A DNA stretch of 64,000 nucleotides from Argopecten irradians (Eukaryota > Mollusca > Bivalvia > Pectinida > Pectinidae): the NCBI RefSeq assembly GCF_041381155.1, contig NC_091142.1, positions 43,870,747 through 43,934,746 of the forward strand. The letters run 5' to 3'. A program made the translations under genes and the position numbers. The notes under the pieces are model-generated. The model was not told where the DNA came from. It ran no database searches and saw only the letters and a list, made by a program, of their open reading frames with translations. Below are positions 1 to 11,440 of the stretch, piece after piece (the stretch's first letter is position 1; every line of letters starts with the position of its first letter).

Positions 1-663
1 ACTAAAATGTCAATAAAATGGCGAAAAAAGGAGGAAATATGACAGATATGTGAAATTAATGTATTGTAAACCATATATATGGGATAGTGCAATAAAATAG
101 CTTAGTATGTTTCTTATTCTCTGAAATTTGAAAACAACATAGACCAAAAGTCCATTATAATTACTCTGCGAAGTGATTTATAGAGACCACCTTTCGGTGC
201 TCAATCTTTAGATTGAAAAGTATATTTCATTCATTCATTGGACCTGCGTTCTCTTTAGGAATCCAATGTACGCACCATTCCTAATACACCACACTCCCGC
301 ATCCTTATAGTGGTCACAGTTGCTGGGTGTACTGTGTGAACACGAAGAAATTTGAGAGTTGGATAATGAACAGCGAACATTATCTAGCGAGATGCGCCCA
401 AGTCCTGGTGGAGGATGGAATGAAATCCCTGCGCTTTATGTGGTCCAGACGTGGTAGTACCATGAAGATATTAAAAGATGCAAAACACATTTTATGTGTA
501 AACATTTTTACATCAAACTTTTATGTCAAACTTTTGTTAGAAAGAAAACTCAATCGAAGTTACACAAGCATGTTAGGACACAACATTAAGCGTAAATATT
601 TGTTATCATTTTTAATTTGACATAATATAGTTAAATGACAAACAGTGTTTTGATGTATTTACT
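1..663. other. AT-rich stretch with no recognised gene
   Basis: No reading frame here resembles a known family. The longest (327-620, plus) has no recognisable motif. It ends next to the dispersed repeat that starts at about 664. Confidence 0.4.
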
Positions 664-1044
664 TAAAGGGACAATTCAGTCTAAGAGAACATTAGAATTA
701 ATGGCAGTTAGATTACTGCTCACTCTCCTTCATTACATACTGTGGTCGGACGTCGAACCCTGGCCCTTGCTAGTGGAGTAAATCATCTTTTGTCTACAAC
801 TTCTCAAATCGCTCGTGCAGTAGAACTAGTGTGTTTACCTTGTCAGGTGCATTTTCATCAACTCCTCAATGGTTATATAGTGTATTTGTTTAACGTACGT
901 GACGGCATTGGCTTGGTTAACGGTACATATAATATATATTTAAGGCAGCCAGATGTTTCAGTAACTATTAAACTATTAATTATGCTAAATGAAAATGTTA
1001 AAAAAGTGCTAGTCTTTCCAAAAAAATGAAAATAGCTAAAATAC
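664..1044 (+). repeat. Dispersed repeat A, copy 1
   Basis: The left end (GGACAATTCAGTCTAAG, about 668-684) recurs in inverted orientation near 40,449-40,468. An internal segment around 736-800 (CTTGCTAGTGGAGTAAA) recurs inverted near 37,500-37,545. About 55 bp of the left end also resemble 6,319-6,375. The two inverted pieces at 37.5 and 40.3-40.5 kb flank an LTR element, which shows that this is a repeat of a few hundred bp. Its class is not known; no coding capacity is evident. Confidence 0.6.
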
Positions 1045-1396
1045 AAATTGTATGAGCGTCATATAAATTCTTATTGGGGAGAGCTATTGTACTTTATCCT
1101 GTGGATTATTACAACACTTTGTGTGGATTTATTCATATTGCCTGGGAACTTTTACAAATCATCGTGGACATTCAATTTCCTTGTGGATTTGTGATTATTT
1201 TAATTTGAAACCTGGAAGGATCAAGGATTATACCAGGACATTCGCATACAGATAAGTAACACTTTAAATCATCGTATTACTCTTGTACCACCACCAATTA
1301 CTTTAGATATTGTAAACCATCTCTGTATAAATATTGTATATATAATTAAATTGTGTTTTGAATTTAGCTGCTGGTTTCTCTTTCTGTTATTCGTCA
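1045..1396 (+). repeat. Truncated 5' LTR
   Basis: It matches 6,734-7,080 with a few small indels, including the shared block from about 1,080 to 1,390 that ends in a TGCTGGTTTCTC-type sequence. The counterpart of the upstream part of the 3' LTR, with the TATA-like element at 6,669, is missing here and replaced by repeat A, so this LTR has probably lost its promoter. Confidence 0.75.
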
Positions 1397-1477
1397 ATGT
1401 AATTTGTAGACAAACTTGGAGTTTACTATTAGCCAGGCTATTTGAAAACCAACAGCTAGAGTAAACATGACTACTAT

Positions 1478-2800
1478 TTGCAGGTAGAACAGTTTGTTAA
1501 AGCGCCATCCCTGGATGTTCTTTTGCAAGTTACTAAGAAGGATTTATTGTTATTGAGTAAACATTTAGGCCTAGCTATCAAAACTAATTTGAGGAAAGCT
1601 GAAATTAGGAATGTAATTATAAGATATTTTGTTGACAATGGCAAATTTGACTCTAGTGCATTAGATAGTATAGAGGAAACAGTCACTTCAGAAATCCAAA
1701 TTAGACAAATGGAACTTGAACAAAAATGAAAATCAAAACAAATAGTAGAATCGAAATGAGAGAAATACTGATTTAAGAAATAGAAAAGGAGTTAGAGAAA
1801 AAGAAATAGACAAAGAAAGAGAGTTAAGAGAAAAAGAAATAGACAAAGAAAGAGAGTTAAGAGAAAAAGAAATTGAGAAAGAATTAAAAGAAAAAGAGTT
1901 CGAGAATCAGATCAGATGTAAGAGCTAGAGAAGCAAAAATTCAAGCTGAACAGAACTTAGAAGAAAAGAATTAGAACTAGCTTCTCAAGACAGTGTGTTC
2001 AAGTAATCCAATTTTTAGGTGTTTACAAGGGAAACAGAGGTTTTTGATGTCAGTAGAAACATTTAGGTTAGTTCTTCATTTTCAAGAAGAAAGAAGTTGA
2101 CAAGTATTCTGCATTTTGAGAAATAGCTGACAGTATTAAATGGCCTGAAGATAAGCTTACAATGCTTTTTTCAGAGTGTCTTGATTGGTAAATTAGAGAC
2201 ATTTAATCTTCTGTATCCTGTTAGATGAATTTCAAATTACCAAGTAGTCAAAGAAAGCTATTTTGAAAGCTTATGAGTTAGTTCCTGAGGCTTACCGCCA
2301 GAAATTTCGAAACTCGAGAAAGAGAGATTTTGAACAAACTCATGTAGAATTTGCCAGAGAAAAGGTAACAATTATTTAATAGGTCACAATGTGATTCTAA
2401 AGAAAATTGATGAGGATTTCGGTAAATTGAGGCAATTATTGTTGATAGAGGAGTTTAAAAACGTTGTGTCCACACAAACATAAAAACTCATTTAGATGAG
2501 AGAAAAGTTAAAAAACACTTAGTGAAGCAGCTTTACAATGGCTGATGATTACGCTCTCACCCATCAAAGGCTCATTTGTTAAAAACAGTTCTCAAGACAA
2601 AACAGTACCACAGGTACTAGTAAAATTTGGTCAGCCTAGGAACCCAACCTTTTAGTGGCAAACTTCCAACGACAAACCTAAATTAGGTGATAAAACTAAG
2701 TCTGCTTCTAAAACAGATGATAGGGTAGGTGTGGGGTCTCCTTCTGGTCCTGTTTGTAATTACTGCAAGAAAGTAGGGCATGTTATGTCTGAATGTTAAT
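1478..2800 (+). pseudogene. gag: Gag polyprotein remnant with CCHC zinc knuckle
   Basis: The first 83 codons (1,478-1,729) form an open helical N-terminal gag-like segment with a short helix-extension-helix pattern. A Lys/Glu-rich tract with repeated segments follows (about 1,790-1,960), then broken frames. The nucleocapsid zinc knuckle is intact at 2,753-2,799: C-N-Y-C-K-K-V-G-H-V-M-S-E-C, spacing CX2CX4HX4C. Gag would package element RNA in the cytoplasm. Several frameshifts and stops lie between the N-terminus and the knuckle, so no complete protein can be made. Confidence 0.7.
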
Positions 2801-2945
2801 TTCTCTCCAGCGTAAGGAGCAAAGGCGTAAACAGTCAGTTCCTTCTGTGTTAGCTATGTCAAATGGACTAGTCAGCTAAAACTTAGTGATATTGTGGAAG
2901 ATTCTAAAGTGTCTTTGAGATTAAGAGCTCAAGTCTGATAGTGTC

Positions 2946-3566
2946 TTGGAGAAGTACTCTCCCTTCATTTCTGAAGGTTTTGTTTCACTTACTAGTGATA
3001 TTACCAACTTGAAACCTGTGAAGATTTTGCGAGATACTGGGGCTTCTCATTCTTTGATATTAGATGGGCGTAGTGCCTTTGTACTGAGGAGACCTCATCT
3101 GGTAGTAGTGTTTTGCTTCAAGGTGTAGAGTTAGGTTTTGTTAATGTGCCTCTCCATTGGGTTTTATTTAAAGTCAGATTTGGTTACTGGGCCTGTCACC
3201 ATTGGTGTTAGACCGGAACTTCCCATAGAGGGCGTGTTTCATTTTAGGCAATGACTTGGCTGGAGAGAAAGTTAGGGTAGATCTCCTTAGTGTCCAGTAT
3301 CCCTGATAAAACAGAAATCTGAGACTATTCAACAGGAATTTCCTGGTATTTTCCCTTCTTGTGCTGTAACTCGTTCAATGATCCTATTTTTAAGAAGGTT
3401 TCTGAATGATGTTGCAGTAGTTGACATGGTCATTATATCTTTTCCAGTGTTAGGTGACACTTTCTTGGCTCATGATATATTGAATATAGAGGATGTCGGG
3501 AGCAAGTGTGATCTTTTGAGCAATCCTGTAGACTTTGATAGTAATAGAGTTGTTCCTACAAAATAA
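2946..3566 (+). pseudogene. Retrotransposon aspartic protease remnant
   Basis: The segment at about 3,015-3,060 reads K-I-L-R-D-T-G-A-S-H-S, with the D-T-G-A catalytic motif of retropepsins preceded by a hydrophobic strand. Its position directly after the zinc knuckle is standard for gag-pol. The frame is broken at about 3,128. An open stretch at 3,378-3,566 may be a linker between protease and integrase. The enzyme would have matured gag-pol; this copy cannot. Confidence 0.65.
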
Positions 3567-3689
3567 AGTTAAGGGTACTTCTTTGTTGACATGATGAGTG
3601 AAAATCATTTAGTCTAGAGAGGAGCTTATAGTAGAACAGGAGAAAGATCCTGAAATCTCCTTATTGTGTAATCGGGCTTTGAGTGAGGA

Positions 3690-4830
3690 AGAGGCTGAGA
3701 AAGTCCCGGTTTGTTACTTCCGTCAGTCAGTTTGTAATTGATGCGCAAGTGGCGCCTCCCTGTTCAATGCTTGTCTCCCGAGGAAGACTGGAAGGTTGTC
3801 AATCCAAATAGTTGTCCCACCGAGGTATAGGCAAGATATTCTAAGTTTGTCTCATGATTGTACCTATGGCAGGGCATCTAGGTGTGACCAAGACTTATAA
3901 ACAGGATCTTAGATCAATTCTTTTGGCCCAATTGAAACGGGATGTGGCTGATTTTTGTAGGTCTTGTCATACTTGTTCAGGTGGTAGGGAAACCTAATCA
4001 GAAATATTTTTTTTCCCTGTTGCACCTTTGCATCCCAATTCCAGCATTTGAGGAACCATTTTTTTAAGTAGAGTCATTATAGACTGTGTAGGTCCTCTAC
4101 CCAAATTTTACTAAGTCTGGGAATGAGTATCATTTTAACTATTATGTGTGCTTCCACACGCTTTCCTGAAGCCATTCCACTCTAAGGAATATTAAAGCCC
4201 CTAACATATCAATTTTGGTTAAATTCTTTACATTGGTTGGTCTTCCAAAAGCTGTCCATAATCGGACCAAGGTTAAACATGTCTGTATAAATTTTTCAAC
4301 AAGTCATGTACCAGCTTTTTAAAGATCAAGCAGTATAAGTCTAGTGCTTATCATTGTCTCAGTTTGCTTTAGAACGTTTTCATCAGACATTTTGAATATC
4401 TTGAGATCTTATTTTTTTTGAGTAAAACAAAAGAGATTGGGACGAAAGGTATACACATGTTGTTGTTTGGCGTTAGAGAATCTGTACAAGAATCTCTTGC
4501 TTCAGTCCATTTTGAACTTGTGTTTGGACATACTGTAACGTGGTCCTTTGAAAATTTTGAAAGACAAAATTTTGGACGAAGATTCTAAAGTGAATCTCTT
4601 AGATATGTGCTAACTTTAAGCAAAGGTTGACAACATTTGAAATTTAAAAGAAAATTTGGCCTTACTCAAACCAAAATGAAAACATGGTATGATATTTGCC
4701 CGTGCAAGAATTTTATCCCCAGAAATCCAGGTGACGGCAAAATTTTGGCTTATTACCAATACCGGTAGTCAGCCTTTGCAAGCTAGATATAAGAATTTTG
4801 GACCTTATTTTGTATTTCTTTTTTACTAAA
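3690..4830 (+). pseudogene. Integrase remnant, upstream of RT
   Basis: Read across frames, 3,790-3,990 gives a strand segment, then A-G-H-L-G-V-T-K-T-Y and R-S-C-H-T-C, the H2C2 zinc-binding N-terminal domain of Ty3/Gypsy integrases. After it, 4,070-4,110 shows the core-domain start (I-D-C-V-G-P-L-P). Weaker matches to the rest of the rve core continue to about 4,560, and a G-P-Y-F-V-F segment near 4,800 resembles the C-terminal module. At least four frameshifts are needed to follow the domain. It lies about 1.3 kb before the RT. Confidence 0.7.
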
Positions 4831-5079
4831 AGGTGAAATGTTAATGATTTAAATTATAATTACTCTCATGACACGTAAGGATCCCTGCGTGCAATTATTC
4901 ATTTACTTGCATTTCTTAATCATTGATGTCATATCCGGAAGCCTTTACAAAGACCTCTACAACCTATTGTACTTTGGCCAAAAATCATAATCAAAAGTAA
5001 AGTATAAAGCTCATATTGTGACAGCCATAAAACTTAATTAGGACTTATGATGGTGGTTGTACAAGATGTAGGTTTAGAC

Positions 5080-6316
5080 TGTGGTGTTAAGTTACTTGGA
5101 ATTCAGATTTGTGCTCGCGAACTTGGACAAGAAACTATGTCATCTATCTGAAAAGGAACGCAATGAACTGAAAGATTTGATATCAAACTTGAGTTTTAAA
5201 CATTTGTTTCCGGATACACCAGGCAAAACAATGCTATCTATCATGATGTGGATGTAGGTGATGTCGCCACCTGTCAAGCAACATCCTTACCGTGTCATTT
5301 CCTTTGAAAGAAGAACACTTAAAGAAAGAAATTCAATACATGTTGGACAATGATATTATTGAAACCAAGCAAAAGTCCACATGGAGCTTCCATGTGTTCG
5401 TACATTTTAAAAAGCCAGACAAGACATACCGGTTCTGTACTGACTTCAGAAAAAGTAAACTCTGATCAGTAAAACAGACTGAGTTTCAGTCTTATCCAAT
5501 TCCAAGGATTGACAGTTGTATTGACAAAGTTGGCAAAGCCAAGTATAAGCAAGTTTTGACCTGTTGAAAAGGATAATTGGCAGGTGCCATTAACAGAAAT
5601 GAGCTAAAGAAGTGTCGGCACTTTTTGTTACCTCACAAGGTTTGTACCTAGTACAAAGTTATGCCGTTTGGTATGAAGAATGCCCCGGCAACATTTCAAC
5701 GTCTTCTTAACAGCGTGATATCAGACCTGTGGAAGGCCAATGGATACATCGATGACGTCATCGAAACTTACCACGACACGTGGGAAGACCATCTACGCGG
5801 GATTCGTGAATTTTCGAAAGACTCACTACCATGAAATAGACTTAAACTGTAGGGAAATGATGAAAATTTTGTCATGCAACTGTTGAATTTTTAGGCCATG
5901 TATTGTGGCCCGTGGTACCTGGTTAAACCTGTATCAGGGCCAAAATTAGAATCAATTATAGATTTTTCCAACATAGACCAAAATCCAGGCAAGAGAGAGC
6001 TGATGAGATTTCTTGGTAATGGCTGGATACTACAGAAAAATTTTGTCAAAATTTCTCTGTTATAGCAGCTCCACTTACTGCTTATTTGTTAAAGAAAAAT
6101 GTCAAATTGTACTGGACTTTGGTCAGACGAATGTAAGTCTGCATTATTTGAGAAATTGGAAAGCCTCTAATCAAACACCAGTGGTTCTGACTGCTCCAAC
6201 ACATTTTAATAAACATTTTTAACACTGTTTGTTGACGCCAGTGACTCATAGGTTACACAACAATTTTGACAGCGTAAAGAAGGTATTTGAACAAATTGAC
6301 CATCCAATTTGTGCTT
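5080..6316 (+). pseudogene. Reverse transcriptase and truncated RNase H remnant
   Basis: Recognisable blocks in order are a conserved linker with F-P-D-T-P-G-K-T (about 5,206), H-P-Y-R-V (5,281), a leucine/lysine block with M-L-D-N-D-I-I-E (5,340), K-P-D-K-T-Y-R-F-C-T-D-F-R-K (5,413), V-M-P-F-G-M-K-N-A-P-A-T-F-Q-R (5,658) and the catalytic Y-I-D-D at about 5,743. The connection domain shows M-A-G-Y-Y-R-K at 6,019, and RNase H begins with L-F-V-D-A-S-D near 6,228, breaking off after H-P-I-C (about 6,310). Frameshifts are numerous. Confidence 0.8.
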
Positions 6317-6424
6317 ATTTAAAGGACAATTCTTTGACAAACATTAGAATTAATGGCAGTTAGATTTACTGCTAGCTTTGATGTTATGTATGACACTAAA
6401 TACATGTAGTTATGAGATAAGGGG

Positions 6425-7084
6425 GAGATAACTCCTATAGTTTTTTTTTATCAATACATCCTATGAAGGTCATATCATTGATTTAGGTTATAGAACTTTC
6501 TAGAATATAATCATGTATAAACAAATATGTTTGTAAACATGTTGAGTTTAAGTAGAGATCTAGAATGATCTATTTCCAGAAAGTTATGTGTGTTTACTTG
6601 TTTACTGTTTTTAGTTAGATATTTCTAGAAGTAGAAGGTTCTCCAATATTCTTGAATTACGGTTTAGCTATATATACTCCAGCTGTCCAAGGCTAATCAG
6701 AACTGTAATGAGACCTGTAATAAGACATATCAAGAATTGTACAGCGCCATATAAGATTCTATTGGGAGAGCTATTGTGACTTTATCTGTGGATTATTACA
6801 ACACTTTGTGTGGATTTATTCATATTGCCTGGAACTTTACAAATCATCGGTGGACATTCAATTTCCTTGTGGATTTGTGATTATTGTTAATTTGAAACCT
6901 GGAAGGATCAAGGATTATACCAGGACATTCGCATACAGATAAGTAACACTTTAAATCATCGTATTACTCTTGTACCACCACCAATTACTCTAGATATTGT
7001 AAACCATCTCTGTATAATATTGTATATATAATTAAATTGTGTTTTGAATTTAGCTGCTGGTTTCTCCTTTCTGTTATTCTGGGT
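6425..7084 (+). repeat. 3' LTR of the Gmr1-like element
   Basis: A purine tract (AAGGGGGAGA, about 6,418-6,428) that could be the polypurine tract precedes the repeat. The part from 6,734 matches the truncated 5' LTR. A TATA-like box lies at 6,669-6,676. The left boundary is inferred from the purine tract and not from two matching ends. Confidence 0.55.
6669..6676 (+). promoter_or_regulatory. TATA-like box in 3' LTR U3
   Basis: TATATATA precedes the region that becomes shared with the 5' LTR by about 60 bp, the expected place for an LTR promoter. The corresponding site is absent from the 5' LTR. Confidence 0.4.
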
Positions 7085-7820
7085 CATAACAATACCTTAA
7101 CATAATTCTGTGTGTATTATTATTCATATATTCACATTCTATACTGGTCCCAAATCCCCATTTGAAATTAAAGAATTTTTTTTCCGTAACAGATATTCCG
7201 GTTTTTTTTCACCTGATTATATTGAAGGTTTTCTAAATCACTTGAACGCTTGCAAATAAAAGAGCAAGAAAACTGAATGAAGATCACGTTCGTCGGATTA
7301 TAGAAACGTTTGAACCGCTCGATTATATAATGAGCTTACTTCAAAGCATCGCATTCATGCGGATAGGTTTTTTACATACAAAATTGCGGCCGCAAGATGA
7401 AGCTGTCAGTATGTAGGAATGAATTTTGAACATTAGATTTTTCTTGTATTTTCATGTATGTGTTACCTTAGAAGTGCTTCGCAATGCATGCCCTTCGGCC
7501 ACAAAGGGCTGTGCCCTTATGATGTGGAATTTCAACAGTACAATAAGAACACTTAACAATGTCGCTGATTTTGTTAATTTGTTTTGTTTTATGTTTCATA
7601 AGAAACGTAATACATTTTTGCCATATCTATTCATTTATTAACTCATAATAACTATATAACTATACTTATGTTGCGTTTTTACATGATGCATTGCATTAAT
7701 AACAATGGTAATGAAGTGTTTCTAGGTATTGTTTTTCACAAGTGATTGCATGTTGATACCTAACAAAAGCAATTTACACTAGCGATACATATACGTATCA
7801 ATATAATGATTTTTTTTCAC
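7085..7820. other. Non-coding spacer between retrotransposon and SRCR exon
   Basis: AT-rich sequence with an open frame at 7,426-7,641 that lacks any known motif. I looked on the minus strand for the second half-exon of the SRCR domain at 7,821-7,956 and did not find one. Confidence 0.4.
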
Positions 7821-7956
7821 CTGTAACCCAGTGTTCCACAAACAATGTTCACAGCCTTATCATCCCAGTTGTTGTTACATATGGTGCCCCAGGTACCGGC
7901 ACGATTGATCTCTACACGGCCTTGTCCACTTTTACGTCCACCCGCCAGACGTATTT
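7821..7956 (-). CDS. SRCR domain D, first-half exon
   Basis: On the minus strand this 136-nt exon reads E-I-R-L-A-G-G, then G-R-V-E-I, then T-W-G-T-I-C-N-N-N-W-D-D and V-C-G-T-L-G-Y-R. This is the N-terminal half of a scavenger receptor cysteine-rich domain with its first two cysteines. The acceptor is ATATAG and the donor CAG|GTGAAA. The exon ends in phase 2, like the other first-half exons in this gene. It is probably the most 3' SRCR exon in view; its partner exon was not found before the retrotransposon. SRCR repeats are extracellular ligand-binding modules and are strongly expanded in molluscs. Confidence 0.75.
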
Positions 7957-10900
7957 CTATATAACATCAAGCAAAATGTACATCTTTTTAAATGACCCCA
8001 CGGCCGTGAATCTAAATATACAAATTGCCGACGGAATATTAAAGTATTTCACCAATTAATAAAAGTAAAATTGATATTTCATTGCATTAAACTTTGTTCT
8101 GTATTTCGCGCATAGTAAAGTGGTATGTCATATCATGGTCGAAAAGTTGAAGAGAATTTCGTAATACAAAATATATATTCAAATAGATATACGTGTATAC
8201 TTAAAGGAGAAACAGAGCTAACACTGGATTCATCAAAATTCAATGATTAGGTGACTTTTCTTGACTAATGTTACCATTATAACTATATCTTCTAAATTAC
8301 GCAGACGAAATGCAGTGGATATATATTAGTTCATAAATCATTTGTTCTTTCTTCAGTGGAATCGGGTCTAAACTGAGACTAAAAATAGGTAATTATCTCT
8401 TCTTCTTAATGTCTGAAAACTATTTATGTATTAAGGATTTTACATGAGTGGTCATATTCATAACGAGTCCAAAAAGTTTGTAGTTTTGCGAGCCTTAGCG
8501 AGCAAAATTTAAAGCGTCGAGTTTCATAAAATCTCATATGAAATGAACACAAATACAAGATACTTTTAATCACATATCTACAAATACCTACAAAATAAAT
8601 AATGTCACGTCAAAATATTGCAATAGAGCAGAGGACGCCATTTTGTCCCGCCGTCCTCGTAATCCCGACGTCACGCCAGTTAATTATTTCTGTCTGACGT
8701 CACAATGAATTTCTAGCCAATGAAAATTGCTACAGGTCATATTAACCTAGTAACATATGCAAAAATATTACACGGGCGAAATAACTTGATATCAGACGGA
8801 TAATGTTATAAATATTTATTATACACGAATTTTAAAGTTATATGTGCCGTAATGTTCAAAATCACGAATCAAAGAGAGTTTTTGATATGTATATCCCGAC
8901 CAAAAGTTACCAACATTTAGACAATTACAATGAATTTGCAACTACAAAAAGAACTGAAAATTAATTTTGGCGGTACTGCCAAAATCATACAGTCAAATCA
9001 TGAAGCCAATTTGTGGTAAAGAATTTTCTGTCATATAGATAGAGTGTTTTTGGTGATTTTAAAGTGATTTCTACAGGTATGTTTGATTCTAAACTTATAT
9101 AGAATATAAAAACATCATAAATTCTGTGTTAATACTAATGTTAATATGGTATCATGCATGTTTGTCAATTTCAATGCTTTTTACAGTTTAATTTACCAAG
9201 TCAAGCCTTATGGTATTCCTGTTTTCTGAGTTTCAAACCTTAAGCGATATCATAAGCTAATAGCCTTTTTTTTACATTTTAGTTATATCAAAATGATTTG
9301 AGTTATTTAGCAACAAATAAAGTACACTGACCCCCTATTTTTATGCTGATTTTAGAAAGAGCAACGTCATGGGCTTACATTTTAACAAAAACTACGTGAA
9401 TATATGTTTAATATGTACATATATGTGATTTTCAATTATATTTTTCTTGTAACATATTAAAATGTAAATAGAAAACGGTATTCTCACAATTAATCAATTC
9501 TTTTTTTTACTTTTATGTAATAATTATACACTATAATAAAAAAAAACCGCGAGAAATGTTACATTCCCGTCGCTATTTGTTTATCCCGATATCGTCAGTG
9601 GTACATTAGTGCGACCTCGTCTCTTCACTAAGAACAGGTCCTAATCTGAACATAATGTTCCTTGTGAATGTATTGCACTCCCCCCTTTAATATATTATAT
9701 AGTTTTCCATATGTATTGCACCAGTAGACACAGTCCGCATAGAGTAAAATATAGATCTGTTTGTTTTTTGTATCCGTAAAATTAAGTCCTATTCGTAAAT
9801 TAGTCTCGCCCTAAGTTGTGCAACATCTTCCGATTTTTTTAGATGACAGACGACGATACCAATTATAGGCGAGGCCATCGATATTAAAGTCAGTGTTTGA
9901 TTTTGGATGCACTGTCTGTTCTGTTTTACAACTTCTTTTAGAATGTATTTAAACAATCAAGATAACTGTTCATTTGTTTTAAGATACAAAAGAGTATATC
10001 ACACTCAATGTTATAACTGATATTGCCCGATCGAAATTATTGATATTACCAGGACTGACAGTAACAGCTACAGTGACCATGTCTACTGATAAGGCACAAC
10101 TGAAGAACGTATTATTGAAGTGAATACTGTGTAATGGTATGTATATTGTATGTAGTATATATATATCCACGGCAATATCAAACGGAGACTTGTATTTTAC
10201 ATAATGTATATTTGTACACTGTGCTATATCTTTTTTATCTCCTGTTTTTTGCAGATACTGCACATGCATATAGTACGGGTATATTTTAGGGTTTGTCTCA
10301 AACTATCTTGCCGTGGCTCATTAATACTTTTTGTTCATTTCCTGCTGAGGGGTAAAAAGTAGGACTTAAATATAGAAAAAATAACATTATCAATTACTTG
10401 GTTTTGTTTGTTTGTTTGCTTTGTGTTTTTGTTGTTTGTTGTTGATACATATGTACCTAAAATGCACATGTACAAAGAGTATTGCATATTTATAAGAAGC
10501 GTTTTCTTTTGCATATTTTTCCCTCAAAGTTTACCTTATGTTCCATATTTTTTTATTCTCTTTTTTGTATGGAGCAACTTTATTAAACCGGTTTTATGTT
10601 TAGTGAAAGGGAGACAGAAATTTGTCTTTTTTGTCTCATTATATATACTAAAGCAATATTGTATTTTCTTTTTGGGTGGGAATGGGTTGTTTTTTATATG
10701 TAAAATTAGTCATATTCTATGTTTCTGCCATGCCAAATAAAGATTGTTGTACCTAATGTCTACATCAAACTTTAGGAGCTTTGGAATACGCACTGAATTA
10801 AATGTATATTTCTGAAAACAATATTTATTACCTATACATAGTGTTTTTCTTAACACTACCATATATGTAAATGTATAATTGAACAGAACAATAGCAATAA

Positions 10901-11088
10901 CGTATTAAACATGAATGATGAACAAAAATAAAATAAAATTATTGTGAAACACAATGATGAGAAAAAAGAGAAAGTTATAAAAATCGGCAAAAGTAGAAAT
11001 AAAAGTTGGTAAGTATATATATATACATATATATATCAAATATCAAAAAAACAATTTAACAAAGCATGTCAATTTATTGACTCGTGCC
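7957..11088. other. Intron-like AT-rich region of the SRCR locus
   Basis: No SRCR or other domain seen. It includes a GC-richer segment at 8,620-8,710 with two GACGTCA-type motifs and vague similarity to 26,060-26,120. Open frames at 9,979-10,269 (minus) and 10,408-10,740 (plus) are of low complexity and unsupported. Confidence 0.4.
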
Positions 11089-11176
11089 CTATCTGGGACT
11101 CGAACTCACGATCTACGGCACCCAATCACCTAGCCAAGCATAGCTGCGCCTTCTACCACTGCGCCACATCCACATC
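11089..11176 (-). repeat. tRNA-derived SINE head
   Basis: The minus strand reads an A-box-like TGGCGCAGTGGTAG and, about 50 nt later, a B-box GTTCGAGTCCC, the internal RNA polymerase III promoter of tRNAs and tRNA-derived SINEs. The sequence between and after the boxes does not fold as a convincing tRNA (no acceptor stem pairing seen), which favours a SINE. A long tetranucleotide microsatellite lies directly next to it. Confidence 0.65.
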
Positions 11177-11178
11177 CC

Positions 11179-11199
11179 GTATGTATGTATGTATGTATG

Positions 11200-11232
<33 letters not shown>

Positions 11233-11352
11233 GTATGTATGTATGTATGTAAATGTATGTATGTATGTATGTATGTATGTATTATGTATGTATGTATGTA
11301 TGTATGTATGTATGTATGTATGTATGTATGTATGTATGTATGTATGTTGTTG
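11179..11352. repeat. (ATGT)n microsatellite
   Basis: Nearly perfect ATGT repeats, interrupted at a few places. Reading frames on both strands across it are artefacts of the repeat. Confidence 0.95.
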
Positions 11353-11367
11353 TAATGTATGTATGTT

Positions 11368-11369
11368 GT

Positions 11370-11426
<57 letters not shown>

Positions 11427-11440
11427 TGTGGTGTGTATGA
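11368..11440. repeat. (TG)n microsatellite
   Basis: About 28 consecutive TG units (11,371-11,425) followed by degenerate TG-rich sequence. Confidence 0.95.

Larger units (their letters stand above)
664..7084 (+). mobile_element. Decayed Gmr1-like (Ty3/Gypsy-related) LTR retrotransposon
   Basis: Recognisable parts appear in the order gag with zinc knuckle (1,478-2,800), aspartic protease (about 3,000-3,130), integrase (about 3,750-4,830) and then reverse transcriptase/RNase H (about 5,090-6,310). A direct repeat (1,045-1,396 versus 6,734-7,080) represents the LTRs. Ty3/Gypsy elements normally have RT before integrase; integrase before RT with Gypsy-like proteins is the hallmark of Gmr1-type elements. 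Many frameshifts and stops make this copy defective. The outer boundaries are approximate, because repeat A lies where the left part of the 5' LTR should be. Confidence 0.8.

Noticed and set aside
3690..6316. Ty1/Copia element, judged from integrase before RT
   Set aside because: The integrase zinc domain and RT motifs read like Ty3/Gypsy; the gene order alone resembles Copia.
8620..8710. Repeat shared with 26,060-26,120 in opposite orientation
   Set aside because: Only about 30 bp with gaps agree by eye (GTGACGTC.GGATT); too weak without an alignment.
11089..11176. Functional tRNA gene (minus)
   Set aside because: A and B boxes are present, but no matching acceptor stem or clear anticodon arm could be formed; better explained as a SINE.
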